A stretch of 64,000 nucleotides of DNA from a virus: positions 41,538-105,537 of IMG/VR virus record IMGVR_UViG_3300036800_000311. One strand, given 5' to 3'. Shown here one piece after another: positions 1 through 8,787 of the stretch. The translations under genes and the position numbers were made by a program. Position 1 is the stretch's first letter, and every line of letters starts with the position of its first letter. A model generated the notes under the pieces. It ran no database searches and was not told the DNA's origin. It was given only the letters and a program-made list of their open reading frames with translations.

Positions 1-234
1 ACCACCTGGGCCTGGATCGACCTCGGGGAGCTGCTCACCACCTCTCTCCTCGAGGGGTTCGCGCTCTGGGCCTGGCGATCATCCCCAGGGACCGGCGCGG
101 TGTACGTTGATCGCGTGGAGCTGTTCCTGCTCGAGGATCGGACCTCCACCACCAAGCGGTACGGCGGCATGCGGGACCTCGGGCAGTCCGTCCTCTACGA
201 CAGCAGGCAGACCGGGGCGGTCGTCGCGCGATGA
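1..234 (+). CDS. C-terminal end of a tail-region protein (cut by window edge)
   Basis: The frame is open from base 1 and stops at TGA 232-234, leaving 77 C-terminal residues and no start in view. The segment is mixed in composition with no motif I recognise. Its stop overlaps the ATG of the following large tail protein (ATGA), the tight coupling used throughout this genome. By position just upstream of a large tail/host-contact protein it is probably a distal-tail or minor tail protein; this rests on context only. Confidence 0.7.
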   Translation, partial: TTWAWIDLGELLTTSLLEGFALWAWRSSPGTGAVYVDRVELFLLEDRTSTTKRYGGMRDLGQSVLYDSRQTGAVVAR

Positions 235-2990
235 GCCCGATCTTCGAGCCGACCGTCCAGGAGTTCCGGCGGACCACGTTCCGTCTCGTCGGCCCTCGCG
301 CCCTCGTCTTCCCGACCGCGCTGGAGGCCAACGTCGCCGTCCTCGCCCGCACGGACATGGTTGCCCGGCCGCTCCCCGTCGCGGACCTGCCTCACTCCCC
401 CGACTTCGCGTCGGGATCCTGGACGGGACGCCTCGGCGACGCCGCCGACGGGACGCTTACCTGGCCGAACAAGGAGGCGACGGACGGCACGCCCTGGCGC
501 TACCGCTTCTCCCCGACGGGGAAGCTGATGTGGCTGGAGGTCTACCTCGACGGGTACCTCGACGCGACGCTCTGCATCACGAAGGTCACGACCGCCCGCG
601 ACCGCGTCGACGTCTACGCGACGGACGGCTTCTTCCAGTGCAAGTCCGCGTACGAGCGCGACTGGATCGTCGTCAAGGCCCCGAGGGACGTCATCGAGTG
701 CGGGACCCAGGTGTGGGTCCCGGCGACCGCGGACGGCTTCCCCCCGGGGGCGCTCAACGCGCAGTGGACTACGACGGTGTTCGGAGGCGCGACGGTCACC
801 ATCGGCGCCTCCGGGGGCGCCGTCTTCACAGTTCCCGGAAGCCAGAGCGCCGCGATCTCCTCGAGCGCCTCCGTGGCTAGCACGGCGGCATGGAGTGCGA
901 CGTGCACCGTCCAGAACTTCGGCGGAGCGGGCCTCGGAAGCAACGCGGTGTCGCTGAGGATCACGGAGTCGTCGGGGGACGTGTACTTCATTCAGGCTGG
1001 GAGTGGCGTCGTACTCTTCCAGGGCGGTGGTTCTGGATTCGGCCAGACGCAACTCGCGACCGCGCCGTCGTACGCACTCAGCATCGAGTCAGACGGCGAA
1101 TGGATCTGGGGGTTCGTCAACGGCCAGCTTGTCGGCTGCGGGCGACGAAACCACGCGACCACCACGTCGCTGGCGACGCAGATCAAGATGAACGCGACGA
1201 GCGGCTCCGCGGCGGCGATGACGGTCACTGGGGTCCTCGTTGAGTACCAGGCGCCGTTCCTGATGCGCGGCTCCGACAAGGGCGACTACGTGCTCCCCGG
1301 GGGCGCGACGACGTATCCCGTCGGCGGCGTCCACGCCCGGTACTACAACGACCTCGACCTCCAGGCGACATCCAACCGACTCTCACTGATCATGGCGCCG
1401 ACGCGCGGCCAGGCGTACGGCGGATCCTCCGGGACGCCGGAGTATCAGAACCAGCAAGACGCCCAGATCAACGGGCAGAGCAACCCGCTCCCAGGCGCCG
1501 CGACATCGAACTGGTCGTGCCGATGGTTCGGGGCGATCTGGCTGCCGCTCGGATCTGGGGACTTCGGGATGCAGATCGACCTGCCCGCCGCGTCGGGATG
1601 CGCCGTTCGGGTCTGGATCGGGAAGACCCTGTTCGGTACCCAGTTAGCAGACGGCTGGACGTTCGGCGCGAACCCCGGCGCGTACGGCTGGACGGTCTCC
1701 GCGTCCGCGCTCGCCGGAACGCTCCCCTACGGAGTCGGGACGGCGTCCCGGACCGGCTGGTACCCGATCGTCGTCGAGTACGCCGTCGACGCGACCGCCC
1801 ACGGCGCCCCGATCCTGAGGATCAACAACAGCCCGGCGACCTACACGGACCCCGGCGGGTCGGTGATCGCGTCCGGCGCGCAGACGACGCCCGTCCCGAC
1901 GACGAGCCTCTCCCCGCTCGGATGCGTCGACAACCGCTACCAGGGGACGTCGCACTACGACCTCGTCCAGAAGACCGCCGCCGCCTTCGGCTACCAGGTC
2001 GCCGTCGAGCCGCAGTCGCTGGAGTCCGGCCTCTTCCCCGGCGTCCTCGCACCACGGCTCCGGGAGGGCCACGACACCGACGTCACGCTCGAGCCGGACG
2101 ACACGAAGCGGGCGGAGAGCATGATCAACTACACGTCCGCCCTCGACGCGACGGACTTCGCCTCCTCGATCCAGGGGAACGGCGCCGGGTTCCAGTCCGG
2201 GAACACTGGGCAGCTCCAGGCGAAGGTCTACGACGCGCCGACGCTCTCCGCCTCCCTGTTCGACTCCCAGGGCTGGCAGGACTCCGCGGACGCGTCGTAC
2301 GTGTCGCTGCTCCAGGCGACGCTGAACTCCGAGCTCGGGCTGAGGCTCGGCCCGTGGCAGATGGTCGCCGGGGACCCCGCGGGCCGCCATCGCCTCGCGT
2401 ACTCCTGGCCGCTCCCGAGCGCGCTGTCCCAGATGCGCTGGCGTCCCGGCGACGGCGTCCTGATCCGAGCGAGGGACATCAACGTCTACGACGTCACCCC
2501 CCGTCAGATGCTCCTTATCACCCGGCAGATCCAGGAGGACGGGACCGTCGGCACCCAGGCCGGGTTCGCCGCACGCCCGAAGACCCCCGTCCAGGCGATG
2601 CGCAAGGTCGTCGCGTCCTCGCTCCGCCCGCAGCGGAACTACCAGCCGCAGATGGTCACGCTGACCGGGACCTACGTCACCAGCACCGTCGCCGCCAACT
2701 CGACCGACACCGCGTTCTCCGCCATCGCACTGCTCCCCGGCGATCAGGTCATGAGCGCCACCGTCCGAATCGTCCTGAACTCTACGCCCGCGGTCGTCAA
2801 TCTCTTCGTCAACGGAGCCGACCAGACGACCGTGCTAGGCGGACCATGGGGAGGGGCGGTACCGCTCGTGATCCCCATCAAGGCGGTCGCCGCGGTCTCG
2901 GGCGGAGGCGTCCTCTACGCGCAGGTTCACAACGGCAGCGGCGCGGCCTCGACCTTCCAGTACCAGCTCCTCGTCGACGTCAAGCGCTAG
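231..2990 (+). CDS. Large minor tail / host-contact protein with PA14-like domain
   Basis: 919 residues, rich in Gly, Ser, Thr and Ala with alternating beta-strand patterns, typical of tail-tip or fibre proteins. Residues about 190-335 look like a jelly-roll (LamG-like) sandwich. Residues about 366-540 resemble a PA14 carbohydrate-binding domain (HARYYNDLDL near 366, WYPIVVEY near 509). Residues about 573-790 recall tail-hub proteins of actinophages (region from HYDLVQKTAA on). The last 120 residues form a further beta domain. The ATG overlaps the previous stop. Its end overlaps the convergent gene at 2987 by 4 bases. Likely role: attachment to surface glycans or tail-tip structure. Domain names are from pattern recognition, not a search. 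Confidence 0.8.
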   Translation: MSPIFEPTVQEFRRTTFRLVGPRALVFPTALEANVAVLARTDMVARPLPVADLPHSPDFASGSWTGRLGDAADGTLTWPNKEATDGTPWRYRFSPTGKLMWLEVYLDGYLDATLCITKVTTARDRVDVYATDGFFQCKSAYERDWIVVKAPRDVIECGTQVWVPATADGFPPGALNAQWTTTVFGGATVTIGASGGAVFTVPGSQSAAISSSASVASTAAWSATCTVQNFGGAGLGSNAVSLRITESSGDVYFIQAGSGVVLFQGGGSGFGQTQLATAPSYALSIESDGEWIWGFVNGQLVGCGRRNHATTTSLATQIKMNATSGSAAAMTVTGVLVEYQAPFLMRGSDKGDYVLPGGATTYPVGGVHARYYNDLDLQATSNRLSLIMAPTRGQAYGGSSGTPEYQNQQDAQINGQSNPLPGAATSNWSCRWFGAIWLPLGSGDFGMQIDLPAASGCAVRVWIGKTLFGTQLADGWTFGANPGAYGWTVSASALAGTLPYGVGTASRTGWYPIVVEYAVDATAHGAPILRINNSPATYTDPGGSVIASGAQTTPVPTTSLSPLGCVDNRYQGTSHYDLVQKTAAAFGYQVAVEPQSLESGLFPGVLAPRLREGHDTDVTLEPDDTKRAESMINYTSALDATDFASSIQGNGAGFQSGNTGQLQAKVYDAPTLSASLFDSQGWQDSADASYVSLLQATLNSELGLRLGPWQMVAGDPAGRHRLAYSWPLPSALSQMRWRPGDGVLIRARDINVYDVTPRQMLLITRQIQEDGTVGTQAGFAARPKTPVQAMRKVVASSLRPQRNYQPQMVTLTGTYVTSTVAANSTDTAFSAIALLPGDQVMSATVRIVLNSTPAVVNLFVNGADQTTVLGGPWGGAVPLVIPIKAVAAVSGGGVLYAQVHNGSGAASTFQYQLLVDVKR

Positions 2991-3274
2991 CTCGTCGCGC
3001 TGCGCACCACGTAGATCGCCGCCGCCGCCGCGAGCACGAGCAGGACGATCAGTACGATCCCAGAGTGCGTGGCGGCCCCCAGTAGCGCCGCGAAGAGGGA
3101 GAGAAGACCCCAGGTCAGCCAGCCGTACCAGACGCGCTTCGGCAGGGATGCCTTCGGGGCGTCCGGAGTGGGCCACGAGCCGGTCTTGAGCGCGTGCTCC
3201 TCGGCCGGACTCAGGGAGTATCCGAGGGCCGCGGAGCGACGCAAGACGTTGATCTCGGCTTCGGTAAGCAGCAT
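2987..3274 (-). CDS. Small membrane protein
   Basis: 95 residues. The N-terminal 45 residues are soluble (begins MLLTEAEINVLRR), followed by two hydrophobic segments at about 50-68 and 70-90, with a short hairpin between them. The topology fits a small inner-membrane or holin-like protein. AAAGGAAC lies upstream of the ATG. It is leftward, converging on the tail gene and following the secreted Ig-like protein gene, probably in the same transcript from the 4291 promoter element. Confidence 0.65.
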   Translation of the reverse strand: MLLTEAEINVLRRSAALGYSLSPAEEHALKTGSWPTPDAPKASLPKRVWYGWLTWGLLSLFAALLGAATHSGIVLIVLLVLAAAAAIYVVRSATS

Positions 3275-3296
3275 TTCAGGTTCCTTTCTCGTGTCT

Positions 3297-4253
3297 CTAG
3301 GGCGTCACGACTACGGTGCCCGTCGAGGACGCCCAGCCGGGAACGCCGCCCCAGGCGGCCGTGACGGACCAGGCCGTCACCTGGCCGGGCGAGGAGGCCT
3401 GGAGGTAGGCCATGTCCGTCATGCAGTCAGGCGAGAAGACCTCAGACGTCGGCCCGGCGGAGTAGTTCTGCGGGTCGTAGGCGACCTCCAGCGTGCAGGT
3501 CTTACCCAGCGGGACGGTCCCCGCCGACTGCCCCGAGAAGGAGATCGCGACCGACCCCGTCAGCGCGACCCCGTTCTGATCGACGCCCCCGGTCGTCATC
3601 ACGTAGCAGGTCTCCGTCTCGTCGAGGTTCGGCTGGAGGTTCGGGGGCGCGTGCTCGCAGGCGACCGGCGTCGCGGAGACGGACGTCGTCGTCCCGAACG
3701 GTACGATCGTCTCCGTGTCCGTCTCGGTCACGGCCGAGGCGGCGTTCGGGATGTACTCCGTCGTGACCTGGTAGGTCCCCGTCTCCGTGTAGGTGATCGG
3801 ACAGGACGCCGCGCTGATCGCCCCGCCGACGTTCGTCGAGCAGTAGAGGCTCCGAGGTCCGCCGGGCGTCACGGACGAGTAGAAGTTCAGGATCCCCGAC
3901 GGCAGCTGGTCCGTCGCGGCCAGGTTCGTCGCGGCACCCCCGACCGTCGCGGTCGCCGTCGCCGAGTAGGCGTAGGTCACGGCCAGCGGGTTCGTCGGCG
4001 ACTGCGTGAAGGTCGGGTCGACGCCCGCCCGGTAGGAGACGGTCGGCTTGGGCCTCACGGCCTTCTTCCGCACGCAGCGAGCGACGCGGACCCGGACGAC
4101 GTGGCCGTGGCGGCGCTCGCGGACGCGGACGAGCTTCCGTACGTATCCCCTCGGGCAGTGGCGGACCTTCGCGCGCGCGGACGATGCCCCCAGCGCGGAC
4201 CCAGCGTAGGAGCCGACGGAGCAGAGTAGGACGATGAAGATCTTGCGAATCAT
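3297..4253 (-). CDS. Secreted beta-rich protein with basic Cys-containing linker
   Basis: 318 residues from the ATG at 4253, chosen over the in-frame ATG at 4280 because AAGGGGG lies 6 bases before it. An N-terminal signal peptide (about 1-24, MIRKIFIVLLCSVGSYAGSA) is followed by an Arg/Lys-rich stretch bounded by two Cys, then two or three Ser/Thr-rich Ig-like beta domains with paired cysteines. Such basic Cys-bounded linkers are common in secreted proteins of Thermoleophilia. Transcription probably starts at the bidirectional AGTATACT site near 4291. Predicted export suggests surface modification of the infected or lysogenic cell; role unknown. Confidence 0.7.
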   Translation of the reverse strand: MIRKIFIVLLCSVGSYAGSALGASSARAKVRHCPRGYVRKLVRVRERRHGHVVRVRVARCVRKKAVRPKPTVSYRAGVDPTFTQSPTNPLAVTYAYSATATATVGGAATNLAATDQLPSGILNFYSSVTPGGPRSLYCSTNVGGAISAASCPITYTETGTYQVTTEYIPNAASAVTETDTETIVPFGTTTSVSATPVACEHAPPNLQPNLDETETCYVMTTGGVDQNGVALTGSVAISFSGQSAGTVPLGKTCTLEVAYDPQNYSAGPTSEVFSPDCMTDMAYLQASSPGQVTAWSVTAAWGGVPGWASSTGTVVVTP

Positions 4254-4290
4254 GTGGTGCCCCCTTGGGTTTCGAATCATGTGGGCGCTC

Positions 4291-4300
4291 AGTATACTAC
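4291..4300. promoter_or_regulatory. Bidirectional TATACT promoter-like element 1
   Basis: AGTATACTAC lies between divergent genes 4253(-) and 4313(+). AGTATACT is its own reverse complement, so a TATACT -10 box is readable on both strands. On the minus strand a start about 7 bases downstream gives a leader of about 30 bases holding the Shine-Dalgarno. On the plus strand the start would fall in the Shine-Dalgarno of 4313, so the plus side may be weak or the site may be an operator. It is one of eight copies. Confidence 0.6.
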
Positions 4301-4312
4301 GAGGAGGAAGGC

Positions 4313-5389
4313 ATGTCGAAAAGATTTCTGCGCTCCGCTACGGCCGAGAGGCCGAGGGCGAGCGTATCCCCCGACCGGCGCGTCGGAGGACCGTACGCGA
4401 GCGCTCACGCTCCCCTGGGCCTATTCCTGGCCGTCGCCCTGACGGCGCTCGCGCTCGTCGGCTGCGGCGGGTCGAGTCACCCCGCGCACGGCTTCCGAAC
4501 GGCGGTCGGAGTCCAGGCCCACAGCCCGACGTTCGGTCTACCCCCGAAGGGCGTAGCGCCGCCGCAGCGATCCGTCACCGCGACCGCGGAGATGTACGAC
4601 TCCGTGACCATCTCGACGATCCCCGCCGCCGCTCGCGCCGTCGCGGGATACCTGCTCCCGTCGTCCTGGCCGACGTACGGGAACGGGTCGCTCGCTCGCG
4701 CGTTCCCCCACGCCGTCCGAGTTCCGATCGCCGTCCAGTCCTACGTGATCATCCGCGGGGTGACGCTCGGCTGCCTCGACGTCGAGCCGGGGGACGCGGT
4801 CCCGTCGCAGGCTCCTGGCTGGGTCCGCGCGGAGCTCGCCGCCCACGTCAAGCCGTGCGTCTACTCGAACCTCTCGGAGTGGGCTCAGGTCCGCTCCTAC
4901 CTCGCCTCCGCGGGGATCACCCGGAGCTCCTACTACGCCTGGCTGGCGTACTGGACGTACCACCCCGGGCTCGTCGGCGGATACGACCTCGTCCAGTGGA
5001 CGAACCACGCCCTCGGGCGCAACCTCGACGAGAACACAGTCTCCCTCGCGGTCCTCGGAGCCACCCCGAGGCCGCGGACGGTCTGCTTCGGCAAGAACGC
5101 CCAGGGCAGCGCGGCCTGTCGGAGGATCCACGCCGAGGTCGCCGGGTGGGCTCGGGGTCGCGACGCGAGCGCTCGGGCGTTCGCCGCTCGCGGCTGCCCG
5201 AAGCTCGACCAGCGGGACACCTGGTTCGCGCAGATGCTCAAGAGGCACCCGCGGACGAAGACCGCGTACCGACGCGGCGCCCTCGCCGCCAGCCGCCGGG
5301 CGTACCGCCAGCGTGACTGCGCCACGTTCCTCGGGCGGCAGGAGAGCCTCGGGCGGCTCGTCGAAGAGACGACGAGACGATACTCGTGA
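4313..5389 (+). CDS. Lipoprotein with GH25-like (DUF1906-like) glycoside hydrolase domain, probable lysin
   Basis: 358 residues from ATG 4313, preceded by GAGGAGG. A long signal region ends in lipobox LVGC (Cys near residue 51), so a membrane-anchored lipoprotein is predicted. Residues about 90-250 follow the GH25/DUF1906-like pattern: MYDSVTISTIP at the start of the barrel, LDVEPGDA with acidic residues, VYSN, then QWTNHALGRNLD. Similar barrels occur in actinobacterial secreted muralytic proteins and phage lysins. A Cys-containing helical tail follows. It leads the rightward cassette 4313-7751. Peptidoglycan cleavage at lysis is the likely role; a lipid anchor on a lysin is unusual. Confidence 0.7.
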   Translation: MSKRFLRSATAERPRASVSPDRRVGGPYASAHAPLGLFLAVALTALALVGCGGSSHPAHGFRTAVGVQAHSPTFGLPPKGVAPPQRSVTATAEMYDSVTISTIPAAARAVAGYLLPSSWPTYGNGSLARAFPHAVRVPIAVQSYVIIRGVTLGCLDVEPGDAVPSQAPGWVRAELAAHVKPCVYSNLSEWAQVRSYLASAGITRSSYYAWLAYWTYHPGLVGGYDLVQWTNHALGRNLDENTVSLAVLGATPRPRTVCFGKNAQGSAACRRIHAEVAGWARGRDASARAFAARGCPKLDQRDTWFAQMLKRHPRTKTAYRRGALAASRRAYRQRDCATFLGRQESLGRLVEETTRRYS

Positions 5390-5967
5390 GCGCGAAAGAC
5401 GCGGGGGCGAGCGGCGGCTCGCTCCCGCTCTGGCAGAAGATCGTCGCGGCCGCCTACGTCGTCCTCGTCGTCGTCCTCGTCGTCGCGTTCTCCGGCCGGA
5501 TCGGCCCGGACTTCTGGCCGCTGGACAGCTCGCGGGTCGGACCGAACATCGTCGCGGCGGTCGTCACCGTCCTGGTGATGACTCCCCTCGGCGTCCTCGT
5601 CTACCCGCCGACGCGGCGCTGGCTGGAGCTCCGCGTCGACCGCGTCGTCGCCCCGATCCACGAGCACCTCAGGCGAGCGCACGCGCACGCCGAGTGGCAG
5701 GCGCGAGCGACGGCGACGATGGTCCAGAGCCTGACCGGTGCCGCCGTCGCGCCGCACCCGCACTTCGACGTCTCGCCCGCCGCGCGACGCGAGATCCCGA
5801 TGGACGTCGTCGGCGCCGCACTCGCGGACCCGCTGACGGCCCGCCTCGGAGCCGGACCGGCCGCGCAGTTCCTCGCGACCGTCGGGGTCTTCGTCGGAGA
5901 TCTATCCGCCGCGGCGCTCGTCCTGACGCTGACCAGCACCCCACCCCCGAAGGAGGAGAAGCAATGA
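5386..5967 (+). CDS. Membrane protein with two transmembrane segments (holin-region)
   Basis: 193 residues from GTG 5386, overlapping the previous stop (GTGA). Hydrophobic segments lie at about 18-37 (Val/Leu-rich) and 51-70. A His/Arg-rich amphipathic stretch, a soluble region and a hydrophobic C-terminal patch follow. Position between the GH25-like lipoprotein and a cysteine peptidase suggests a role in lysis, such as a second holin or a spanin-like factor. No family recognised. Confidence 0.65.
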   Translation: MSAKDAGASGGSLPLWQKIVAAAYVVLVVVLVVAFSGRIGPDFWPLDSSRVGPNIVAAVVTVLVMTPLGVLVYPPTRRWLELRVDRVVAPIHEHLRRAHAHAEWQARATATMVQSLTGAAVAPHPHFDVSPAARREIPMDVVGAALADPLTARLGAGPAAQFLATVGVFVGDLSAAALVLTLTSTPPPKEEKQ

Positions 5968-6704
5968 GCCTGATCCACATCCCCGAGGAGGTCGTCGACG
6001 GCAAGCGCCTCGGACGGCACATGGACGCCCGCACGGCGACCAAGCGCGACGCTGGAGGGCCGCCGCCGATGGCGAGGACGATCGTCTCCGTCGCGCACAA
6101 GGCGTTCGGGCTTCCGCTGAACCAGGGGAACGTCGGGAAGTGCACCGCGGAGATGATCGCCGGGGCCTGCAACACCCGGCCGCACTACATGAGCAACCTC
6201 TCGCCGCTCCCGAGGACGCTCGGCGATCACGACACCGACAAGGTCTACACCCGGGAGACGGCGAACGAGGGGCAGCCCTGGCCCGCGAACGACCCCGGCG
6301 GAACCGGGATCTACGCCGCGGAGGCCGCGATCGAGCTCGGGATCTGCTCGGACTACCAGGTCGCGACGGACCTCGACGAGATGCTCCGCGCGCTCGTCTT
6401 GCGTCCCGTCGGGACCGGCATCAACTGGTACGACAGCTTCGACTCGCCAGACTCGAGCGGCGTCGTGACCATCACCCCCGGCGCTCAGGTCCGCGGCGGA
6501 CACGAGATCGTCGCCGTCGCGATCGACGCCGTCGCCAAGCGGATCGGCCTCCCGAACTCCTGGGGCACGGAGTTCGGCGTCGCGATCCCCTCCTGCGGCG
6601 TCCCCGGCGGCTGCTTCTGGGTCCCGTTCGACGTCATGGACAGGCTCCTCGGGGAGGGCGGCGACGTCGTCGTTCCCCGCACCGCCCGCGGCTGGCACGC
6701 CTAA
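5964..6704 (+). CDS. Papain-like (C1) cysteine peptidase
   Basis: 246 residues from ATG 5964 (ATGA overlap, AGGAGGAG upstream). Q54 and C60 sit in NQGNVGKCTAE, matching the oxyanion Gln and catalytic Cys of papain-like enzymes. H180 (GGHEIVAVAID) and N198 (LPNSWGTEFG) complete the expected triad. No signal peptide is visible. It lies between two membrane proteins in the lysis/envelope cassette. It could cleave peptide cross-links or surface proteins during release, or act on virion proteins; the substrate cannot be read from sequence. Confidence 0.85.
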   Translation: MSLIHIPEEVVDGKRLGRHMDARTATKRDAGGPPPMARTIVSVAHKAFGLPLNQGNVGKCTAEMIAGACNTRPHYMSNLSPLPRTLGDHDTDKVYTRETANEGQPWPANDPGGTGIYAAEAAIELGICSDYQVATDLDEMLRALVLRPVGTGINWYDSFDSPDSSGVVTITPGAQVRGGHEIVAVAIDAVAKRIGLPNSWGTEFGVAIPSCGVPGGCFWVPFDVMDRLLGEGGDVVVPRTARGWHA

Positions 6705-6736
6705 CCCTCAACCCCTCGAAGGAGAACCAACTCCCC

Positions 6737-7117
6737 ATGCTCAAGTTCACCATCCCGACGTGGCTCACCGTCATCCTCGGGCTCGTCGGAGGGATCCTGG
6801 AATACCTCAACCAGGCGAGCTTCCACCTAGCCTCGCCGTGGGGCCAGGTGATCACGTTCGGCCTCTACGCCGTCGGCGTCTTCGGGGTCTCCCCGCTGAT
6901 CCACAACGCCTTCCGGAACGCGCTGCACATCTCCCCGCAGCTCGCTACGGTCATCACCATCCTCCTGACGCTCCTCGCGGCGGCGATCACGACGTTCTCG
7001 ATCAGCGCCGACGTCAAGGGCGTCCTGGAGGGCATCGTCGCCTTCGCGGCGTTCGTCGGGTTCGGCCCGGCGCTCGGCGTCCTTCCTGGTCCAGCCGCCG
7101 CTCCTCCGGCGGTCTGA
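6737..7117 (+). CDS. Holin-like membrane protein
   Basis: 126 residues from ATG 6737 with AAGGAGA upstream. Three or four hydrophobic segments (about 8-24, 36-54, 68-90, 95-115) make up most of the protein, and the short tail is Ala/Pro-rich. Size and topology match small phage holins, and it lies next to peptidoglycan- and peptide-cleaving genes. Holin function is inferred from position and topology. Confidence 0.65.
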   Translation: MLKFTIPTWLTVILGLVGGILEYLNQASFHLASPWGQVITFGLYAVGVFGVSPLIHNAFRNALHISPQLATVITILLTLLAAAITTFSISADVKGVLEGIVAFAAFVGFGPALGVLPGPAAAPPAV

Positions 7118-7118
7118 G

Positions 7119-7751
7119 GTGGGGAACGCACTGAACACGTTCTCCCTCGGGGACCTCGCGGAGTACACGACTGAGGGCTCGTTTGGCCCGGACGACAGTC
7201 CGGACGGTCGCCTGTTCCTCGTCGGCCGCGACGATATCCACGGGGTCCTGACCCATCTGTACTCTCGCGTCTCGCTCTCGATCGAGGCGACGATGTTTGG
7301 GTTCGACGACGACGAGCTGAACCAGATCATCTGGTCGAAGGTTGAGGATCCGACGATCGTCGTCGAGCAGGTCCTTGACAGCTCGCAGGCGGGCGGGGTC
7401 CACGAGAAGAAGATCCTCGCGTCCGACGCCGCCGCCGACCCGGAGAGGTACGCGGCGGACTTCGTGATCATGCGGTCCGACTCGGGGCAGATCGTCCACA
7501 CCAAGGGCGGCGTCCTCGACGGGGTGGTCGGGTACGAGGGGTCGACGAACTGGTCGGCCTCCGGCGAGGGCACTGGCATCGGCCTCCACGGGGCGGCAAA
7601 CGCGCTGGGGTTCAAGGCGCAGGAGAACACGCTCTTCGTCTTTACGAACCGCGTCCTGATCGCCAAGCTCAGCGCCCGAATCCGCTACACGGCGATCCAG
7701 GGACGAGCGCGAGCCGCCGCTAAGGCCGCCGCTACCCCTTCGGCTCCGTAG
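7119..7751 (+). CDS. Phospholipase D-family enzyme (single HKD motif)
   Basis: 210 residues from GTG 7119, one base after the previous stop. H127, K129 and D134 form an HxKxxxxD motif (HTKGGVLD), followed by GSTNWSASGE, the usual sequence after the PLD catalytic motif. One copy is present, so a dimer would be needed, as in Nuc-type nucleases and bacterial PLD hydrolases. Substrate could be nucleic acid or phospholipid. It is the last gene of the rightward left-end cassette. Confidence 0.8.
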   Translation: MGNALNTFSLGDLAEYTTEGSFGPDDSPDGRLFLVGRDDIHGVLTHLYSRVSLSIEATMFGFDDDELNQIIWSKVEDPTIVVEQVLDSSQAGGVHEKKILASDAAADPERYAADFVIMRSDSGQIVHTKGGVLDGVVGYEGSTNWSASGEGTGIGLHGAANALGFKAQENTLFVFTNRVLIAKLSARIRYTAIQGRARAAAKAAATPSAP

Positions 7752-7921
7752 TCCCGGAGCCCTCAGAGCCTGGGGGGCGTGACACCCCTCCGGGATGGGC
7801 AATGGTCGACCTCGTTGTCGGCCAGCCTCTCCTCCCTCGGCCATCGGGCCGTCGGGTTCCTCGGAACTCGGCGGCCCTTTGGTCGTTCTAGGGGCGATAC
7901 GCGCGACGGCTAGCTAGTAGC

Positions 7922-7942
7922 CCCGGCGGAGCCGGGCTTCCT
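7922..7942. terminator. Candidate terminator between convergent operons
   Basis: The gap 7752-7940 separates converging gene clusters. It contains the hairpin CCCGGC-GGA-GCCGGG at 7922-7936 followed by CTTCCT, and a larger inverted repeat CCCGGAG (about 7754) with CTCCGGG (about 7789). There is no long T run, so Rho-independent function is uncertain, but the position fits a two-way terminator. No gene is seen in the gap. Confidence 0.4.
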
Positions 7943-8312
7943 ACTCGCTCCCCTGGTGATCGCTATGGTCGCGTGCACCCTCGCGGACGCCAGCGGCTGG
8001 CGTCTGCTCGCGTAGGTCTGTGAGGATCGGCCTGGTCACCCGGCGGACGGGCGGGTGGCGCCAGAGCGTCCGTAGTCCCCAGGCCGAGCCGTACGCGATC
8101 GCCGCGACGCCCACGAGCGCGAACGGGCCGAGCCAGATCGGTAGCACCCAGTGCAGGGGCGAGTGAACCCAGGCGGCGCCCGTGTCGGTTCCGTGTCGAT
8201 TATGCGTTCGCCAGACCAACCCGACGATGAAGGTGGCCAGGAGGCCGCCCACGAACCAGACCGCCGCGAGGTTCGCGAAGAAGGCCCTGTTGACCTCCCA
8301 GCCGCGCCTCAT
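7941..8312 (-). CDS. Membrane protein, two transmembrane segments
   Basis: 123 residues from ATG 8312, overlapping the upstream stop by ATGA. Hydrophobic segments at about 12-32 and 52-76 are followed by a charged C-terminal tail. It is the last gene of the leftward operon. No family recognised. Confidence 0.65.
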   Translation of the reverse strand: MRRGWEVNRAFFANLAAVWFVGGLLATFIVGLVWRTHNRHGTDTGAAWVHSPLHWVLPIWLGPFALVGVAAIAYGSAWGLRTLWRHPPVRRVTRPILTDLREQTPAAGVREGARDHSDHQGSE

Positions 8313-8713
8313 GCGGTGTACGGCTGGCTGTAGACGTAGATCGCCCGCCAGCCTCCGTAGTAGACCTCGCCGGGGGACGCGGCGATCCGGTACGTGTGCC
8401 CGGAGTACATCGCGAACAGCGGGACGGCCGTCGTCGGGTTCGCGGTGCTCACGCCGGAGGACTGGCACGAGCCGGAGATCGTGTACCAGTTCCCGTTCGC
8501 GTTGTAGACCTGACCGCAGGCCGTGACGGCCTTGTAGAGGTTGTACTGGGAGCCTCCGCAGCTCACCCCGGCGTAGTTGCTGGCGCCGATCTCGGCGGTC
8601 GCGGAGCAGTTGAGGCCGCTGAACTGGGTCGTGGTCGCGGACGCGGTGGACGCCAGGGCGAGCGCGGCGACGAGCGCCAGGGCGAGGATGGTGATGCGGC
8701 GTGCGTGGGGCAT
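8309..8713 (-). CDS. Small secreted protein
   Basis: 134 residues from ATG 8713, preceded by GAAGGGAAA. A clear signal peptide (about 1-26, ending TASA) precedes a small Ser/Gly/Tyr-rich domain with four or more Cys, suggesting a disulphide-stabilised exported protein. Its stop overlaps the start of the membrane protein 7941-8312, so the two may work together in the envelope. A TATGTT box upstream could be a separate promoter. Confidence 0.65.
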   Translation of the reverse strand: MPHARRITILALALVAALALASTASATTTQFSGLNCSATAEIGASNYAGVSCGGSQYNLYKAVTACGQVYNANGNWYTISGSCQSSGVSTANPTTAVPLFAMYSGHTYRIAASPGEVYYGGWRAIYVYSQPYTA

Positions 8714-8787
8714 GGGTCGTTTCCCTTCTAGTTGGGTTGGCGGGGAGGAAGGTCCGACAGGGAACCGCAACATACGAGCCTGAGAAG

